Below, piece by piece: positions 8,257 through 17,121 of a stretch of DNA of 64,000 bases. This DNA comes from JAPHTQ01 sp050299175 (lineage in GTDB: Bacteria; Pseudomonadota; Gammaproteobacteria; Thiohalomonadales; Thiohalomonadaceae), in contig JBNKVM010000064.1 in assembly GCA_050299175.1 (NCBI GenBank), positions 24,754 to 88,753 on the forward strand, read 5' to 3'. The position numbers and the translations under genes were made by a program. How positions within the stretch are numbered: position 1 is the first letter of the stretch; each line of letters begins with the position of its first letter. The notes under the pieces are model-generated. The model made no database searches. It had not been told where the DNA came from and saw only the letters and a program-made list of their open reading frames with translations.

Positions 8257-9095
8257 CGCAGCAACAATACCGGCACCGATGCATTACGCATCACGCTGGT
8301 GGTGGTACTGCCGACCAGAAAACGGCGAATCACCGAATGGCCGTAGGCACCCATGATTAACATATCGATGCCGTGCTCGGCACGGTAATCACACAGCACA
8401 CGCTCTACCTCACCGTTAATAATCTCCGCAGGCGTTTCGAAACCGGCATCCTCAAGGGTGCGGCGTGCCCAGTCCAACTGTTCGCGATGGCTTTCGTTAT
8501 CGGCACCGACCATCACCAGATGGCAGGGAAGACCACTAAACAGCGGACTCCCGGCGACCATCTCCACACCCTTGCGGGTGGTGGCGCTGCCGTCGAAGGC
8601 GATCATCACACTTTGCGGTACGCTGTACTCGGCGGTAGTGATCAGGATGGGACGGTGCATGGTACGCACCACGCTCTCCAGACGGCTGCCGACATGGGCC
8701 CCCAGATTTTCATCGTGCTTGCCCATCACCAGCAAACGAATCGACTCTTCCATTTCGCTTAACGTTTCTACCAAACTGCCATGACGTTGCAGACTGGTGG
8801 GGCAACCGATGCCGTTGGAGATAGCGAGGTTGGTGGCCGCTTCAAGCATCAACTTGCCCTGCTCCAGGGCCAGCTTGCCGCGCTTCTCATCTAGCGCGGT
8901 CAATTCATCCAACAGTGCTTCGCGACTGCCCAGACCGATGTTGCCGCTCAGGTTAGTCTCTGCCGGGTATTCACTCTTTTCCAGCACGTGCAGAAATTCC
9001 AGCGGTGCATCCATACGCAGACTGGCCCAGGAGGCATAGTCACAGACCGCTGCCGAAACGTCGGTACCGTCGATACAGGCGATTACCTTGTTCAT
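8253..9095 (-). CDS. tandem-domain universal stress protein (UspA family)
   Basis: A 280-residue protein of two Usp domains. The first (residues 1-140) starts MNKVIACIDGTDVSAAVCDYA and has a degenerate nucleotide loop (VMGKHDENLGAHVGSR). The second (150-280) keeps the ATP-binding pattern G-2x-G-9x-G-S/T (MGAYGHSVIRRFLVGSTTTS). It is probably a cytoplasmic ATP-binding stress protein. It follows the SulP gene by 15 bp, with a GGGAG site in the gap. Usp domains are often paired with SulP transporters, so the two may act together. Confidence 0.92.
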   Translation of the reverse strand: MNKVIACIDGTDVSAAVCDYASWASLRMDAPLEFLHVLEKSEYPAETNLSGNIGLGSREALLDELTALDEKRGKLALEQGKLMLEAATNLAISNGIGCPTSLQRHGSLVETLSEMEESIRLLVMGKHDENLGAHVGSRLESVVRTMHRPILITTAEYSVPQSVMIAFDGSATTRKGVEMVAGSPLFSGLPCHLVMVGADNESHREQLDWARRTLEDAGFETPAEIINGEVERVLCDYRAEHGIDMLIMGAYGHSVIRRFLVGSTTTSVMRNASVPVLLLR

Positions 9096-9110
9096 TCTTA
9101 TTCTCCCGGG

Positions 9111-10589
9111 TCAGTGACCCATCAGCTCCGCCACCGCATCGGGCTTGTCATGTACGGCGAACTTGTCAACGATGGTTGCGCTGGCCGCATTGAGACCGAT
9201 AACTTCAACCTCGGTGCCCTCACGGCGAAACTTGAGTACCACCTTGTCCAGCGCGGCGACGGCGGTAATGTCCCAGAAATGGGCCTGAGTGAGATCGATC
9301 ACCACCTTATCCACGGCTTCCTTGAAGTCGAAAAACTCCACAAACTTGTCGGCGGAGGCAAAGAAGACCTGGCCTACGACCTGATAGCTACGGGTAACAC
9401 CATCATCGCTGATCGTCGACACCACGTATTTGTACTGGCCGACCTTGTTGGCGAAAAACATTGCCGCCAGCAATACACCGAAGAAAACGCCGTAGGCCAG
9501 ATTGTGTGTGGCGACGACGACCACCACGGTCGAGATCATGACGATGTTGGTGCTCAGCGGATGTTTTTTCAGGTTACGCAGCGACTCCCAGCTGAAGGTA
9601 CCGATAGAGACCATGATCATCACCGCCACCAGCGCCGCCATCGGGATCTGCGCCACCCAGTCACCGAGGAAGACCACCATAATCAGCAGGAAGACACCAG
9701 CGGTAAGCGTGGAGAGACGACCACGACCACCAGACTTTACGTTAATCACCGACTGACCAATCATGGCGCAACCCGCCATGCCGCCGAGCATACCAGCGGC
9801 GATATTGGCCACGCCCTGCCCCTTACACTCGCGGTTCTTGTCGCTGGGTGTATCGGTCAGGTCATCGACGATGGTCGCGGTCATCAGTGACTCGAGCAGA
9901 CCGACGATAGCCATGGAGATCGAATAGGGGAAGATGATCGCCAGGGTTTCAAAGTTGAGCGGCACCTCGGGCAGCAGGAACACCGGCAGGGTATCGGGCA
10001 ATTCGCCCATGTCGCCCACGGTGTGGATATCCAACCCCAGCCAGATGGAGACGATGGTCAGGGAAATAATGGTGACCAGCGGCGAGGGTACAGCGCGTGT
10101 GACATAGGGAAAGAGATAGATGATCGCCAGACCGGCGGCGGTCATGGCGTAGACATGCCAGGTCACACCGATCAGTTCCGGCAACTGCGCCATGAAGATC
10201 AGGATCGCCAGGGCATTGACGAAACCGGTGACCACCGAGCGGGAGACGAAGCGCATCAGGGAGCCGAGCTTGAGGTATCCGGCGCCGATCTGCAGCACCC
10301 CGGTGAGCAGCGTTGCCGCCAGCAGGTATTGCAGCCCGTGGTCTTTCACCAGAGTGACCATCAACAATGCCATGGCCCCGGTGGCTGCGGAGATCATCCC
10401 CGGCCGACCGCCGACGAAGGCGGTTACCACCGCGATACAGAAAGAGGCGTAAAGGCCGACCTTGGGATCGACCCCGGCGATGATGGAGAAGGCGATCGCC
10501 TCGGGGATAAGTGCCAGTGCTACGACCAGACCGGCGAGCACGTCGCCGCGGATATTGCCAAACCAGTTCGATCTTGAAGAGACAACCAT
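9111..10589 (-). CDS. SulP (SLC26) family inorganic anion transporter
   Basis: A 492-residue inner-membrane transporter. It begins WFGNIRGDVLAGLVVALALIPEAIAFS, the SulP first-helix signature, and has about 12-14 membrane segments to residue 380. A cytoplasmic STAS domain closes it (VVIDLTQAHFWDITAVAALDKVV). The family moves sulfate, bicarbonate or other anions; the substrate cannot be chosen from sequence, though bicarbonate (BicA-like) or sulfate are the usual options. It heads an operon with the universal stress gene. The leader on its strand has strong hairpins, so expression may be attenuated. Confidence 0.9.
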   Translation of the reverse strand: MVVSSRSNWFGNIRGDVLAGLVVALALIPEAIAFSIIAGVDPKVGLYASFCIAVVTAFVGGRPGMISAATGAMALLMVTLVKDHGLQYLLAATLLTGVLQIGAGYLKLGSLMRFVSRSVVTGFVNALAILIFMAQLPELIGVTWHVYAMTAAGLAIIYLFPYVTRAVPSPLVTIISLTIVSIWLGLDIHTVGDMGELPDTLPVFLLPEVPLNFETLAIIFPYSISMAIVGLLESLMTATIVDDLTDTPSDKNRECKGQGVANIAAGMLGGMAGCAMIGQSVINVKSGGRGRLSTLTAGVFLLIMVVFLGDWVAQIPMAALVAVMIMVSIGTFSWESLRNLKKHPLSTNIVMISTVVVVVATHNLAYGVFFGVLLAAMFFANKVGQYKYVVSTISDDGVTRSYQVVGQVFFASADKFVEFFDFKEAVDKVVIDLTQAHFWDITAVAALDKVVLKFRREGTEVEVIGLNAASATIVDKFAVHDKPDAVAELMGH

Positions 10590-10639
10590 TACAAACCCAA
10601 AACTGTCCCCTGCCGAACGTGTTGGCGTCAGCAGAAGTA

Positions 10640-10735
10640 CGATAGAAAAACGGAAAAGCCCCCCCGCTCAGGAGAGCCCTATACGAAAGGGGGCGAATTC
10701 TATCATCTGGGGGGATGCCCTGCAAAACAGGGCTT
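10640..10735 (-). promoter_or_regulatory. structured leader / attenuator candidate upstream of sulP
   Basis: In the minus-strand transcript, a hairpin GCCCTG-TTTTG-CAGGGC (10717-10733) comes first, then a run of six C (10709-10714). A nested structure follows: GCCCCC (10689-10694) pairs with GGGGGGC (10658-10664), enclosing a perfect inner hairpin GCTC-TCCT-GAGC (10666-10677). U runs follow (10654-10657 and 10646-10650), about 60 bp before the sulP start. The C run could pair with the same G run, giving an alternative fold. This looks like a terminator in the leader; I cannot match it to a named riboswitch. Confidence 0.5.
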
Positions 10736-10765
10736 TTCTGCCTGGAGCGAAGATTCCTGGTTATG

Positions 10766-10805
10766 ATGAAAAATACTGACAGCGCCCCCACAATGGAGCG
10801 CTGTC
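10766..10805 (-). terminator. rho-independent terminator of the envelope operon
   Basis: Perfect 8-bp stem GACAGCGC (10778-10785) with GCGCTGTC (10798-10805). On the minus strand it is followed by AGTATTTTT. It lies 13 bp after the stop codon of the beta-barrel gene. Confidence 0.75.
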
Positions 10806-10818
10806 TAAAGTATGTGTC

Positions 10819-12018
10819 TCAGTAATCCCATTTTGCTCCCAGCATCAGGATAGTGTCGTTGTATTGATAACGGTCATCGGTGTTGTCACGGACATTACGC
10901 TCCAATTCGACATAGTAGACCTTGTTCTTATTCCACTGGTATTCACCAGTGAATTGAAAGTCTGTCGCAGAGCGCTTTTTCTTGCCCTGGGTCGGATCCT
11001 CAAAATTGTAGGCATTAGCATAATCGTAATTGTAATAGGCAACTTTGCCACGCAGACGAATCTTTTTATTGAGGTCATGAATCACGCGCACCTTGAACAT
11101 GGTGCGGTCCACATCGTTATAGCCGACGTGGCTATCGCTGCGTTGCTCCAGCTCATAGTCAAAATAAGCCTTTGTGCTGTCACTGAACTTCTGCCGTACA
11201 CCGATGGCGTAAGTTGCATAGGTATAGGTCAGTAGTGGATTTGAGGCGAACAGTGTGCCATCGAGATTGTAGGCATGACGATCACTATAATCGCGGACTT
11301 CATTGGTAACTTCCAAAGTTAATTTGGTATCAGTTGGGAAATAGTGTTCCCAGTAGGCCCCATACATGGTGTAGATATGATCATATTGTGACCAGGCCAC
11401 CGGGTCCGAATAGTCGAGATTTTCGTACGCTGCCTTCACCCCCACATTGTCATCTTTGGCGACCTTGCGCTCATAATCACCCTCAATACCGTAGCTGGTG
11501 TAAGTGTAGCGATTCGAAACGTCAATATTACCGCCAGAAAGCTTTGGATCACCGCTATCCCGATCGACATAAACCTTATCCTGACTATGTACAAAGGCAC
11601 CAGCATACGCCTTTCCATCCTTGCCCTTTTTTCCCAATTCAAATGCACTGCCAACACTGAGCTTATGGCGGGTAGCATTGGCATCCTGTAATGCAGAATC
11701 GAGATAAAAGTCCCCTTTAAAGCTGTAATCGCCGACAAGATCGATATGCTTGGCCAATGGCGTGCTCAATTCCACATCAAACTTGAATGGGATAAACATT
11801 CCATCCTGTTCCTTCGGCGAAACAATCGTGGCACCGGTGGGATCTGCATAATAATCCGCATAGTCATGATCCGGTGCGTGATAAGCGTTAGTGTCATAGC
11901 CAATACCTGTTTCGATCGACCATTTCGCCTCGTACGGCATCGTATTAGGTTGTGTGGCCGCCATTGCTCCATTGGCAGCCATAAATGACAACACAACCGC
12001 CGCGTTTGTAATTTTCAT
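10819..12018 (-). CDS. outer-membrane beta-barrel protein, last gene of the envelope operon
   Basis: A 399-residue protein with a signal peptide ending near MAANGAMAA (residue 21). The rest consists of alternating polar and aromatic stretches such as YATYAIGVRQKF, KAYFDYELEQR, KIRLRGKVAYYNYDY and KVYYVELERNV. It ends LMLGAKWDY, with a terminal aromatic as in BAM-inserted barrels. I count roughly 14-18 candidate strands. No family name is evident; it loosely resembles outer-membrane proteins of exopolysaccharide loci. The gene lies 23 bp after the TPR gene and has its own terminator. It is likely the outer-membrane exit or anchor for whatever this operon makes. Confidence 0.7.
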   Translation of the reverse strand: MKITNAAVVLSFMAANGAMAATQPNTMPYEAKWSIETGIGYDTNAYHAPDHDYADYYADPTGATIVSPKEQDGMFIPFKFDVELSTPLAKHIDLVGDYSFKGDFYLDSALQDANATRHKLSVGSAFELGKKGKDGKAYAGAFVHSQDKVYVDRDSGDPKLSGGNIDVSNRYTYTSYGIEGDYERKVAKDDNVGVKAAYENLDYSDPVAWSQYDHIYTMYGAYWEHYFPTDTKLTLEVTNEVRDYSDRHAYNLDGTLFASNPLLTYTYATYAIGVRQKFSDSTKAYFDYELEQRSDSHVGYNDVDRTMFKVRVIHDLNKKIRLRGKVAYYNYDYANAYNFEDPTQGKKKRSATDFQFTGEYQWNKNKVYYVELERNVRDNTDDRYQYNDTILMLGAKWDY

Positions 12019-12041
12019 GGTCTGACTCCTGTTAGTGTTAA

Positions 12042-13922
12042 TTATTGTTTTTCCAGCGACGCCAGTTCGGCGCGTAAAAACTCATTACCCGGTTCAAGTG
12101 ACAATCCCTTGAACAGTTCGCTCTGTGCCTGTTGCAGATCGCCTGAGGCTCGCAGGCTTTGTGCCAATATCAGACGCAGTTCCGTATTGTCAGGCTCGAT
12201 ATCAATCGCACGCTGTAGCACTACAACAGCATCCTGATCACGCCCCAACGCCCGCAACGTCTGTCCCATCAGATACAAAGCCTTGACATTATTCGGCTCC
12301 AGCTCAAGCATCCGCTGCAATGCATCGGCAGCATCGCCATACTGTTTCATTTCGGAATAGACCAGCGCCAGGTTGTACCAGGCATTTGAATAGGTAGCGT
12401 CATAGGTCAACGCTTTACGGTAGTGATCAATGGCTTTTTGCGGTTGTCCAACGCGATTCCAGCGCACGGCAATATTAAGATGAGCATTAATGTATTTTGG
12501 CCGCAGGCGTAGCGCTTCCTGATACGCCTTAATCGCTTCTTCATTGCGCTCTTCACGTCCATAAAGTACGCCCATGTTGTACCAGGCTGTGGCATAGCGC
12601 TTGTTCAATTTGACCGCCTGTTTGAATGAGTTCAGGGCCTCCTCGGTCTGTTTCTGGCGCATGTGTAGCAACCCCAGGTTGTACCAGGCGGTCGCATAAT
12701 CCTGTCGTTGGGAAAGTGCCTCGCGATAGCTCTGCTGGGCATCGCCATAATTCTTTCGTGCGGTGTAGACCAGTCCAAGATTGAGGTAGGCCTCCGGATA
12801 GTGACCCAACTGAATATCAATGGCCTGACGATAGTCAGCAATGGCAAGCTCGTAGTTCTTCATCCGATAATTTGCACGACCACGACTGAAAAATGCCTTG
12901 GCGTTTTGTGGCTCACGCTCGATCAACCAGTTGAACTGCGAGCGTGCCTCTTCCCAGCGTTTTTTATCCATCAACAACAGGCCGAGGTTGTAGCGTGCCG
13001 CAGAATATTCCGGATCGAACTGCAGCAGTTCCCGATAACGCTGAATCGCTGCCTCGGTATCGCCGTTATCGTTGTAGTGCATTGCCAGGGCAAATAATGC
13101 GGGCGGGTTACCCTGCGCCAGCTGCAACACAGTCAGCAGTTGCTCCTCCGCAGCCTTACGCCCTTCTGCTGTGTCGGGTTCCATCTTTGCCAGTTCCAGA
13201 CGAGGCTCGACGAAGCCGGGCATATGACGAATGGCAAGGCTGAACTGCTTTTTCGCCTCAGCCTTCTTTTCACCCCCCTGCCCCAGAAGCGCACGTCCAA
13301 ACTGGTAGTAAGCTCGTGCTTTACGTGCTCCGCCGGCAAGCGTCACTGTATGCTGAAAGGTTTCACCTGCCTGCAGATAATCATTCTGTTCCATCAGCAA
13401 TAGGCCGAGGTTGTAGTGCGCCTCAAAATGATTGGGATTGATCTCGATAAGACGCAGGTAGTCCTGTTCGGCCTTGTCATTCGCATCAAGATGGGAGTAC
13501 ACCAGTGCACGATAGAAGTAGAGCCCAGGAAAGAGTGGTGTCCGTTGCGCGGACTTTTCCAGACTACTTAACGCATCGCTATAACGTTTCTCTTTATATT
13601 GCAGGATACCCAGCGTCGCCCAACTGCGAGAGTCATCTCTGCGTGAAACTAACTGCTGCAGTTGCTTGTTGGCCTGCTGAAATTTTTGCTCGCCGATTAA
13701 TTTTGCGACAGCATCAAGCTCTGGGTCTATCTCACCAAAGGTGAGTAATTCCTGATCTTCCGGGTCATCACCCGTCTGCTTTGCCACCTGTGGACGGATA
13801 TTGATGACGGTAATCGCATCGGCTTCCAGCACCACCTGGTAACGCACGTAAAGCAACAGCACAAACAGCAGGCCTAGCACTGTCAGAACCGGAACAAAAC
13901 TCTCACGCAGCAGCTTTGTCAT
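12042..13922 (-). CDS. membrane-anchored TPR-repeat protein
   Basis: A 626-residue protein. One N-terminal transmembrane helix (residues 10-28, VPVLTVLGLLFVLLLYVRY) leaves the rest in the periplasm. From about residue 70 to the end it is built of about 15 TPR units with repeated cores such as AYLNLGLVYTARKNYGDAQQ and AWYNLGLLHMRQKQTEEAL. It probably serves as a scaffold. Its start overlaps the stop of the ATP-grasp gene by 4 bp. A TPR protein paired with an outer-membrane barrel is the arrangement used for alginate, PNAG and cellulose export, which suggests a bridge between the inner-membrane enzymes and the barrel. Confidence 0.85.
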   Translation of the reverse strand: MTKLLRESFVPVLTVLGLLFVLLLYVRYQVVLEADAITVINIRPQVAKQTGDDPEDQELLTFGEIDPELDAVAKLIGEQKFQQANKQLQQLVSRRDDSRSWATLGILQYKEKRYSDALSSLEKSAQRTPLFPGLYFYRALVYSHLDANDKAEQDYLRLIEINPNHFEAHYNLGLLLMEQNDYLQAGETFQHTVTLAGGARKARAYYQFGRALLGQGGEKKAEAKKQFSLAIRHMPGFVEPRLELAKMEPDTAEGRKAAEEQLLTVLQLAQGNPPALFALAMHYNDNGDTEAAIQRYRELLQFDPEYSAARYNLGLLLMDKKRWEEARSQFNWLIEREPQNAKAFFSRGRANYRMKNYELAIADYRQAIDIQLGHYPEAYLNLGLVYTARKNYGDAQQSYREALSQRQDYATAWYNLGLLHMRQKQTEEALNSFKQAVKLNKRYATAWYNMGVLYGREERNEEAIKAYQEALRLRPKYINAHLNIAVRWNRVGQPQKAIDHYRKALTYDATYSNAWYNLALVYSEMKQYGDAADALQRMLELEPNNVKALYLMGQTLRALGRDQDAVVVLQRAIDIEPDNTELRLILAQSLRASGDLQQAQSELFKGLSLEPGNEFLRAELASLEKQ

Positions 13923-14803
13923 CGTAGCGCCTCCAGTATCGGACGCATTCCACAGGCAGTGACGTTCTGGATCTCCAACCCAGGCCGAGCATTGATCTCC
14001 AGCACCACCGGCCCCTGCTCGGCGATAGCAACATCAATACCGACATATTTAAGCGGCACTGCTTCTGCAAGACGATGGGAGTGTTCGAGAATCTCTTCCC
14101 AGAATGGAATCTGTACACCGATCAAATCGGCACCCGTGTCAGGATGGCGGGAAATAATTTCCTGCATGAACATCGCCCGGTAGCTACGACCACTCTGCGG
14201 ATCGAGGCCCACACCAACCGCCCCCTGGTGCAGGTTGGCCTTCCCTGCGGACATGATTGTCGGCACACGACTCATGGTCAGAATCAATTCATGGCGAAAC
14301 AGAATGAGGCGTACGTCAGCCAGTCCCTTGTCGAATAAGCTGTCAATAACCGGATGTTGTACGATTCGCTGTTCGATAATTGCCGCATCCTGCTTATCGT
14401 GGGAATAGACACCAAAAATAATGTCAGCTATATGGCGGCGTAGATCGGCGATGATATAGCGCTTGCCATTGATCCCAACCCATTCATCACCTTCGTGTCC
14501 GATAATCACCAGTATGCCGTTGCCCGCACTACCGTTTGAAGGTTTGATGACGAAGTCATCTATGCTACGCAGATCGGTAGCCAGATCATGTAACTCATAA
14601 AAGTAACGATAACTAAAGTGCGTTTTGGCTACCGGCACGCCGTGCAACGAAAGTATTTCCTTGGACAATAATTTATCGTTGGCGACAGGGAAATCACGGC
14701 GTGCATTGTGTGGATAGACATAGCCGAGATTACGCTGATTCATTGTCAGTACGTTACGAGAGGCATCACGAAGAGTTCGCCATTTGGAGAGCCAGTCAAG
14801 CAT
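13919..14803 (-). CDS. RimK-related ATP-grasp ligase (alpha-L-glutamate ligase homologue)
   Basis: A 294-residue ATP-grasp protein. ATP-binding motifs are visible: DFVIKPSNGSAGNGILVI (lysine plus glycine-rich loop, near residue 85), and the Mg-binding end GIDVAIAEQGPVVLEINARPG (E-x-N, near residue 270). It should form an amide bond between a carboxylate and an amine through an acyl phosphate. The family is annotated as an alpha-L-glutamate ligase homologue and as a sugar-transfer-associated ATP-grasp; the substrate is unknown. It overlaps its neighbours by 8 bp (upstream transglutaminase-like gene) and 4 bp (downstream TPR gene). There is no signal peptide, so it is cytoplasmic. Confidence 0.85.
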   Translation of the reverse strand: MLDWLSKWRTLRDASRNVLTMNQRNLGYVYPHNARRDFPVANDKLLSKEILSLHGVPVAKTHFSYRYFYELHDLATDLRSIDDFVIKPSNGSAGNGILVIIGHEGDEWVGINGKRYIIADLRRHIADIIFGVYSHDKQDAAIIEQRIVQHPVIDSLFDKGLADVRLILFRHELILTMSRVPTIMSAGKANLHQGAVGVGLDPQSGRSYRAMFMQEIISRHPDTGADLIGVQIPFWEEILEHSHRLAEAVPLKYVGIDVAIAEQGPVVLEINARPGLEIQNVTACGMRPILEALR

Positions 14804-16427
14804 GAGCCGTCCCCTCCCGATGAACCATCAGATGACGGAAACGAACGAACTCCATCAGCCGCATGCCAACCCACCGACCGAGCCAGACATTCAATGCCAT
14901 GACCACCAGCAATAACTCGGGGAATGCCAGAAACAGGGACTGCATAAATATCGAAGACATCACCGCATAGGCGGCGGCAATGACAATTACTGTGGTAAAC
15001 ATCAGCTTCATGGTTTCCGCCATACCCTGCTCTTCGACCATAATTGCGAAACGTTCCGAAGTGATCGCCAGAATCGCGATAGGAAATAATGTCATCTGCG
15101 CCAGCTCGAACAGGCCGTAGTGCACACCACCCACCGTCATGGTCATCATCACCATCACCACCACCGCCAGAATCACCGCCATCTTTGGCGAATGAAGCAA
15201 CTGTAACCAGTCGAGTCCTTTGCGAATCAGCGCGGTGATACCGATAATCAGAATGAACCCAATCAGCCCCCACAACAGACCACTTTCCCGCGCGGCAGCG
15301 GCAATCAGGGCAGGAAGAAAAGTGCCAAATGTCTCAATGCCCACAACATTACGGAACACCACGGTGACAAAAGCGCCGAGTGGGATCATCAACAGCACCT
15401 TCAGCAAGTCCTGGGAAATCCCTACCCGCTCAAACAGCGCATAGAAGTTGATCATATTGAAGATCGAATCGCCTAATTCCTGCTGCACGTCGTAACGTGG
15501 CACCAGTTTTTTCACAGTATTGAATCGATACTGGAAATTGATACTGCTGGTGTGCTTGAACAGCACTTCATCGCCGTAATAGAGGGTAAGAAAATTAGCC
15601 GGGATCTCGGCAAAGTGATCATTAATCGTATCGAAAGGCACCCAATGCCCACTGACATAGGCTTCCACCCACTGGTGGCTGGTCCGTTTGCTGCCACTTT
15701 CCATCACATAACCGCCGACCAGACGTGCCGGAATATTGAGATAACGGGCCATCGCCACGAACAGACGTCCTTTTCCATTGCAGCTGGCCTCACCCAGCTT
15801 TAATGCCGTGAGCGCGTCGGTATAACCGGAAAAATTGCGATTGGCGAACTGATCCTGAAGATAGCGATGAATGATCGTCAGACTTTCACCAAGGGTACGC
15901 GCTTTCGGGTTCGGCATCAGTTCATCGACGCGTTGTTTGATCAGGGGACTATCGACCTGAATCCCTTCCTCTGCCTTTAAATATTGCTGCAATTGCTCGG
16001 AATATTCGCCAGGGATCGGCATGTTGGGCGGCAGGATGTAGCGCACTGGTTTGGTCTGCACCAGTACCGTATATCGAATATCCTGGCGTCCATCGACATT
16101 GCTCGCACTCCAGGTGGCAATACGGTTTTCACCCTCGGTGCGCTGATTGAGGACAAAGACACCATTGGCGTTCTGCTCTTCAAGGATGTTTTGCCGGGTA
16201 TCGGAACGGGGCAGGAAAGTATCTATATTGAGCGACTGACCATGACCATCGGCCTGCATGGCCAGTTCCACCTGGTAACTTTGTGTCGGGATCAGACCCT
16301 TCAGGGGGTAATTCAGGACGAACAGCTTTATCCCCATCAAACTTAGGGGAAGAATAACCAGAACAGCGATAAGTGCCCAGTACGCAAGGTGTTTTTTGGT
16401 TATTTTACTGCTCACGTTCGCCACCAT
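14796..16427 (-). CDS. 7TM transglutaminase-like membrane protein
   Basis: A 543-residue protein, first gene of the operon. It has one N-terminal helix (residues 16-38), a periplasmic region with a transglutaminase-like fold (about 170-285), then about seven membrane helices (330-530). The family is usually named inactive transglutaminase fused to 7TM helices. Here the triad looks intact: Cys216 in GEASCNGKGR, His251 in SHQWVEAYV and Asp266 in VPFDTIND. It may therefore cleave or form amide bonds in the periplasm. A GAGG site precedes the ATG. Relatives elsewhere sit beside the same ATP-grasp ligase, often with an aspartic protease that is absent here. Confidence 0.85.
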   Translation of the reverse strand: MVANVSSKITKKHLAYWALIAVLVILPLSLMGIKLFVLNYPLKGLIPTQSYQVELAMQADGHGQSLNIDTFLPRSDTRQNILEEQNANGVFVLNQRTEGENRIATWSASNVDGRQDIRYTVLVQTKPVRYILPPNMPIPGEYSEQLQQYLKAEEGIQVDSPLIKQRVDELMPNPKARTLGESLTIIHRYLQDQFANRNFSGYTDALTALKLGEASCNGKGRLFVAMARYLNIPARLVGGYVMESGSKRTSHQWVEAYVSGHWVPFDTINDHFAEIPANFLTLYYGDEVLFKHTSSINFQYRFNTVKKLVPRYDVQQELGDSIFNMINFYALFERVGISQDLLKVLLMIPLGAFVTVVFRNVVGIETFGTFLPALIAAAARESGLLWGLIGFILIIGITALIRKGLDWLQLLHSPKMAVILAVVVMVMMTMTVGGVHYGLFELAQMTLFPIAILAITSERFAIMVEEQGMAETMKLMFTTVIVIAAAYAVMSSIFMQSLFLAFPELLLVVMALNVWLGRWVGMRLMEFVRFRHLMVHREGTAHA

Positions 16428-16736
16428 TACCTCAACTCATCCGTCTGCATCGGGATGAGAAGCGTCACAACAGAATGTTGTGTATCTGAAGCAAGTAACG
16501 AATTATCAGGAGATCTGGTTGCAAAGTTTTTGCAATAGTGGGGATATAAGCAATATTACTAAATTAGCATTGAGACATAGGCTCAAACGAGCCCATTAGT
16601 TGGAAACGCACTTTTCCTCAGTATGGTTCCATTTATTTGAACCACATATTCTGGAACAGAAAGTGTAAATAATGACGCCACCGATCGAGCTAATGATAGC
16701 TCCAACATCTACTTAAATATATACCAAACGTGCGCT
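16428..16736. other. 309-bp AT-rich intergenic region
   Basis: No credible gene. It holds several short inverted repeats: TTGCAAA/TTTTGCAA near 16519-16535, GGCTC-AAAC-GAGCC near 16580, GGTTC/GAACC near 16626-16642, and GAGCTA-ATGA-TAGCTC near 16687. The minus-strand promoter of the envelope operon should lie in its left part, where a TGATAAT element (near 16503) is visible. Base composition is clearly more AT-rich than the flanking operons. Confidence 0.6.
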
Positions 16737-17117
16737 TCAACCTTCATCAGAAGATGAAAAGAATTTTCTGCTATTGCAGCCAAGCTCAACTGTTTGTGGG
16801 TACCATCCGACTAATACTGTGCCGACCCAAATTATCCCAGCTTCCGGACCACCACCATAAGCATATGCAGCAGGAACCTGAGAGTAGTTATATGCCAGAA
16901 AATTGGTAAATGAGAATTCTGTTGAAACATAGCTCCACCCATCAGGACATTGCTTACCTAAATCAACTGGTTCCGACACCTCAACCGAACCAAAAACCAT
17001 ATTATGGTGCCACTGACTTTTGATGTTTAGCTCCTTAGCCTGGTGGTCTTTTTCGAAAATAATGGTGGTACACCCGGAAAGAAGCAGCAACACGGCAATG
17101 GTAATAATCATTCGCAT
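16737..17117 (-). CDS. small lipoprotein, distant Bor/Iss-like
   Basis: A 126-residue protein from the ATG at 17117; an earlier in-frame start would place nine extra residues before the signal. The lipoprotein signal is MRMIITIAVLLLLSGCTT with a lipobox Cys. The mature part has the pattern QWHHNMVFGSVEVSEPVDLGKQC, then TEFSFTNFLA, then VGWYPQTVELGC. This resembles the Bor layout of His-rich start, KxC, hydrophobic segment and TP/V..C end. The role is unknown. It starts 4 bp after the similar gene upstream. It lies in an AT-rich patch, so it may have been acquired. Confidence 0.6.
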   Translation of the reverse strand: MRMIITIAVLLLLSGCTTIIFEKDHQAKELNIKSQWHHNMVFGSVEVSEPVDLGKQCPDGWSYVSTEFSFTNFLAYNYSQVPAAYAYGGGPEAGIIWVGTVLVGWYPQTVELGCNSRKFFSSSDEG

Positions 17118-17121
17118 TGTT

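Noticed and set aside
9949..10791. Minus-strand 280-codon frame overlapping the start of sulP
   Set aside because: An alternative frame of sulP coding sequence, Arg-rich, crossing the leader hairpins; the SulP frame is clearly the gene.
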